Source of the DNA: DT-111 sp965263225
Lineage (GTDB): Bacteria > Bacteroidota > Bacteroidia > Chitinophagales > Saprospiraceae
DNA: 64,000 nucleotides
Assembly: GCA_965263225.1 (NCBI GenBank)
Contig: CBDHHG010000046.1
Span: 310,001 to 374,000 of the forward strand
Direction of reading: 5' to 3'
Positions within the stretch are counted from its first letter, which is position 1. Every line of letters starts with the position of its first letter. The notes under the pieces are model-generated. The model was not told the origin of the DNA. It worked only from the letters and a program-made list of their open reading frames with translations, and ran no database searches. The translations under genes were made by a program, and so were the position numbers. Shown piece after piece: positions 61,022 to 64,000 of this stretch.

Positions 61022-61436
61022 AATAAGATTATTTTCAACAAAGATAATGATTCTAGAAAAGTTCGGAACTGCTTAGAATGCAGAAGCCAAACATAATGAT
61101 TTTTACCAGTTGCTTAGGGATTAAGGATGGCTAACAGCAGGTGTACCGAGATTACCGAGATAAAGCTTACAACTACTTAACGCCTAAAGATAAAAAAGGT
61201 CTGAAAGTACCCTTATTTTCACGTTTTGTTAACCAAAGGCTGTCACCAATATTGCAGTTTGCACAGGGCTGCTAGATGAGATGTCGGATGGACGTGAAAG
61301 CATTCATAAGAATGAGTCCGTCGGCATTTTAACAAATGGAATCTCGCAATCGGCACGTTAATTGTTTATCTTTGCAAAACTACTAAGCCTCGGTGCCGTT
61401 CTGAAAAGTAGAATTCCGAAAAGCAAGATTGCTTTG
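61022..61436. promoter_or_regulatory. Divergent intergenic region with two -7 elements
   Basis: Between the barrel gene and the adhesin gene. It holds TATCTTTG on the minus strand (61046-61039) and on the plus strand (61367-61374). The plus-strand box overlaps the 5' end of the open frame and argues that translation of the adhesin begins downstream. Neither box has a clear TTG at the right distance. Confidence 0.5.
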
Positions 61437-64000
61437 ATGAATCTACCAAAGAATATATCCCAAAAACAGTCTATACGATCCTTTATGCGACGTATATTAA
61501 TCCTATGGCATATCATAATCCTCCCTATTTTTGCAATTGGGCAGAGCTGTGGCTTGACCGATACAGTGAGTATCAATTCAAATTCGAACGGAAGTTTCAC
61601 CTTAAATATCGCTGATTTTGTGAATGACAACCTTGCTGATCCCGCCCAAGGTTTATGCGGTATTGAGTTGAAGTTTAGGCATACTTTCGTGGAATACTTT
61701 GAATTGTCCCTGACCTCTCCCGGAGGCCAAACCATCGATTTAATAGGTCCCAACAGTGGCCAAAATGGTTCCACAATTGGTTCTACTTGGGATATTTCTT
61801 TCATCCCTTCCAGTGAGCCAGCTATGCCAGATAGCGGTTATGTGGATCGTTGGGATAATGAACAAGCCAACGACTTTGGAGCTTTTTTCTTGTATACCGG
61901 CTCATATTATCCGCATAGTGGAAATTTAGAAGATTTCAATACCGGACCAGTTAATGGGGGGTGGGTTTTTGATTTTAGTAATAATCCATCTCCTTTTAAT
62001 ACAGGTGCGATCATCTTTGTCCGGTTGATATTTTGTGATAGTAGAGGAGTAGATTGCTGTTTTGGGATAGGCGGGGAGCTGAGAGCTGACGATCTGCTTG
62101 CATGTGAAGGGGATACCTCTTTGCTCATTGAGCCAGACCCTTTCTTTAGTGCTGGTGTAGCTGACACATCTGAATATGATTACACCTATATTCTAGCACG
62201 TGATAGCCTGATTATAGGGTTTGATACGGTTCCAGATTTGCAGACCTTTTCAGGTGGGATGTATCAGGTTTGTGGTTTGTCTTATCGATCTTCTCAGGCG
62301 GATAGCCTTACTCAGCTGATTAATACCGTAGACCTAGATAGTTTACAGAACAACCTAAATAGTTTCTTTCCTCTCTTTTGCGGAGATCTGAGTGACAATT
62401 GCATTACTGTGCAGATAGAAGCTCCCCCCGATACTGTTTTCTTGATTGAGCAAATATGTCAAGGGGATAGCGTCATGGTTGGTGATAGTGTGGTATTTGA
62501 TTCGGGTAATTATCTTTTTGAGTTAGAGAGTTTTGCGGGTTGTGATAGTATTGTGGGTCTAGATTTGACGGTGATCAATACCATCATACAAGACCTAGAT
62601 TTGACGATTTGCGAAGGTGATTCGGTGCAAGTAGGTCCTAGCATTTACCGAATACAGGGAAGTTATACGGATACCCTAGAGAGTAGTTTAGGGTGTGATA
62701 GTATCGTGAACCTAGATCTTGAGGTATTGCAGCCGATTATTACCAATGTAACGGAACTGATTTGTCCTGGGGAAAGCTATCAGGTAGGGGATAGTACCTT
62801 TACCGAAACGGGCCAGTACCAGGTCAACTTATTGTCAGCGAGGAACTGCGATAGCATCGTGAACTTGGATCTCACCGTTTTGGATCTAGCGTTGAATATT
62901 GCAACGCCGGATACCATAGACTGTTTCAATAATGGTATTGAACTGGATGCCAACGCTTCTACCCCGGCGGGCTTACTGACCTTCGATTGGCAAGATATGA
63001 GCGGGAATACGATTGGTGGTAGCCCAATTCTAAGCGTTATTGCAGCCGATACCGTGAGCCTAACGATCATCCGAGCACAAGGCGGTACGACTTGTACATC
63101 CATAGATACGGTCATTGTACTTGAGGATCGTGTGCCGCCCGACGTAGATGCTGGCCAGGACATGGATATTAGTTGCAATTTCCCAGAACGGACCTTAGGT
63201 GGTCCTGCTACTTCAACAGGTGCTAACTTCACTTATGAATGGCAGACGACTGACGGACAAATTGAAGGTGGTGGTACAACACCGCAGATGACCATCCAAA
63301 CGCCTGGTACCTATACTTTGGTTGTCACAAATACGGATAATGGATGTGTAAGCGAGGATGAGATTTTGATAGGATTAGATACTGCCCTGCCAGTGGCAGA
63401 TGCAGGACCGGATACCTTGCTCACCTGTGGCAATACGGAAATTGCGTTAGGCGGCCCTAGTACATCTACTGGAGCAGAGTTTTTTTATATTATTGGCTAG
63501 ACCCTAGTGGAGATACGATTCCTTTATCCAATTCCCCAACCTTCCCCGTGAATCAAGCGGGAAACCTATACTTTGCGGGTCACTGATGATAGTAATGGCT
63601 GTACAACTACAGAAGCCGTAGAAGTTAATCAAGATGTTACGTTACCGCAGGTCATTGTAGCACCACCCAGTCTACTAAAACTGTGAGCAGGTAGAGCAAA
63701 CTCTAGATGCATCGGCTTCTGACCAAGGACCCAATTTCGAACTGTTTTGGAAAGCTAGCAACGGAGGCAACATTACAGCTGGGCAAGGTACCCCTAACCT
63801 CACTATTGACGCAACCGGAATCTATGAATTGGTAGTGACCAACCTCGCCACTGCTTGCAAGGATTCCGTAATTTTATTCGTAGAGGATTCCACCAATACA
63901 ATTTCAGCGGCCATTGAGGTACCCAGTCTGCTGACCTGCAATGCACCCAGTAACTACCCTGGAGGTGGCAGCAACTTCCTCAGTTGGTGGAGACATCCAG
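61437..64000 (+). CDS. Large secreted repeat protein (adhesin-like), frame broken at 3' end and window-truncated
   Basis: I start at ATG 61437 (MNLPKNISQ), with ATG 61485 (MRRILILWHIII) as alternative; the TATCTTTG box at 61367 excludes the earlier open frame. A signal peptide ends FAIGQS. A P-like beta domain (IELKFRHTFVEYFELSLTSPGGQTIDLIGP) is followed by three ~60-residue repeats of the form CxGDSxxVGDSxFxxxGxYxxxLxSxxGCDSIVxLDLTV (62452-62880), then Ig-like modules (DCFNNGIELDANAST, VDAGQDMDISCNF...GGPATSTGANFTYEWQT). The frame stops at 63500, but in-family sequence continues in other frames to the end of the window. Likely an extracellular adhesin with a T9SS tail beyond the window. Confidence 0.8.

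Overview
The window looks like chromosomal DNA of a marine or freshwater Bacteroidota, most likely of the Saprospiria/Lewinella type. The evidence is several secreted proteins with type IX secretion (T9SS) C-terminal sorting domains, promoter-like elements of the Bacteroidota form TTG-N18..21-TAnnTTTG, a family-typical putative porin, and a TPP riboswitch placed in front of a TonB-dependent receptor. Taxonomy is inferred from protein style only. No rRNA, tRNA or CRISPR array was seen.

Layout. 0-22 kb is ordinary accessory and housekeeping sequence: a lysyl-endopeptidase-like T9SS protease, an SCO1-like protein with a lipoprotein, an orphan ParA with a small ribbon-helix-helix-like partner, a DMT transporter, a VOC protein, a cysteine-synthase-like PLP enzyme, a Nudix hydrolase, a thermolysin-like (M4) T9SS protease, an Amidase_3 enzyme, a Tat-signal sugar isomerase-like protein, a membrane AraC regulator, a secreted Nudix-fold protein that has lost its catalytic box, and a lipoprotein of the ADP-ribosylglycohydrolase family.

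22.1-45.5 kb is the striking part: a large, apparently undescribed RiPP (ribosomally made, post-translationally modified peptide) locus. It begins with a specialised NusG paralogue behind a ~0.9 kb leader holding a perfect 12-bp hairpin, then an AraC-type regulator, a UPF0489 protein (the peptide-arginase family), a GT2 glycosyltransferase, a small SpaB_C/thiopeptide-type protein and a secreted S41 peptidase. Next come ten tandem precursor genes of 55-60 codons, all ending in CYRRNRS-[IV]-E-x-ED-[DE]-ILF and differing mainly in a short Cys-bounded loop. After them come a radical SAM/SPASM enzyme, a weakly HopA1-like protein, a cytoplasmic subtilisin-like peptidase, a complete insertion sequence with 6-bp target duplications, an FtsX/MacB permease, a JmjC-cupin oxygenase, a 2OG-Fe(II) hydroxylase, a peptidase-less ABC exporter and a second glycosyltransferase-like protein (DUF6734 type). 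The simplest reading is that the ten peptides are modified by the radical SAM enzyme, have Arg turned to ornithine by the arginase (the conserved block holds three Arg), are hydroxylated and possibly glycosylated, cut by the S8 and/or S41 peptidase and exported. The chemistry is inference; the gene content and the peptide family are read directly.

45.5-64 kb returns to core functions: a putative porin, FabI, RecN, small lipoproteins, a DUF3667 protein, a NadR-like kinase, QueA, an SDR enzyme, a NarL-type two-component pair, and a TPP riboswitch with an apparent terminator just ahead of a TonB receptor (probable thiamine uptake). Then come an outer-membrane beta-barrel protein and a large repeat adhesin whose reading frame is broken four times in the last 520 bases, three times next to homopolymers, which looks like low-quality contig-end sequence.
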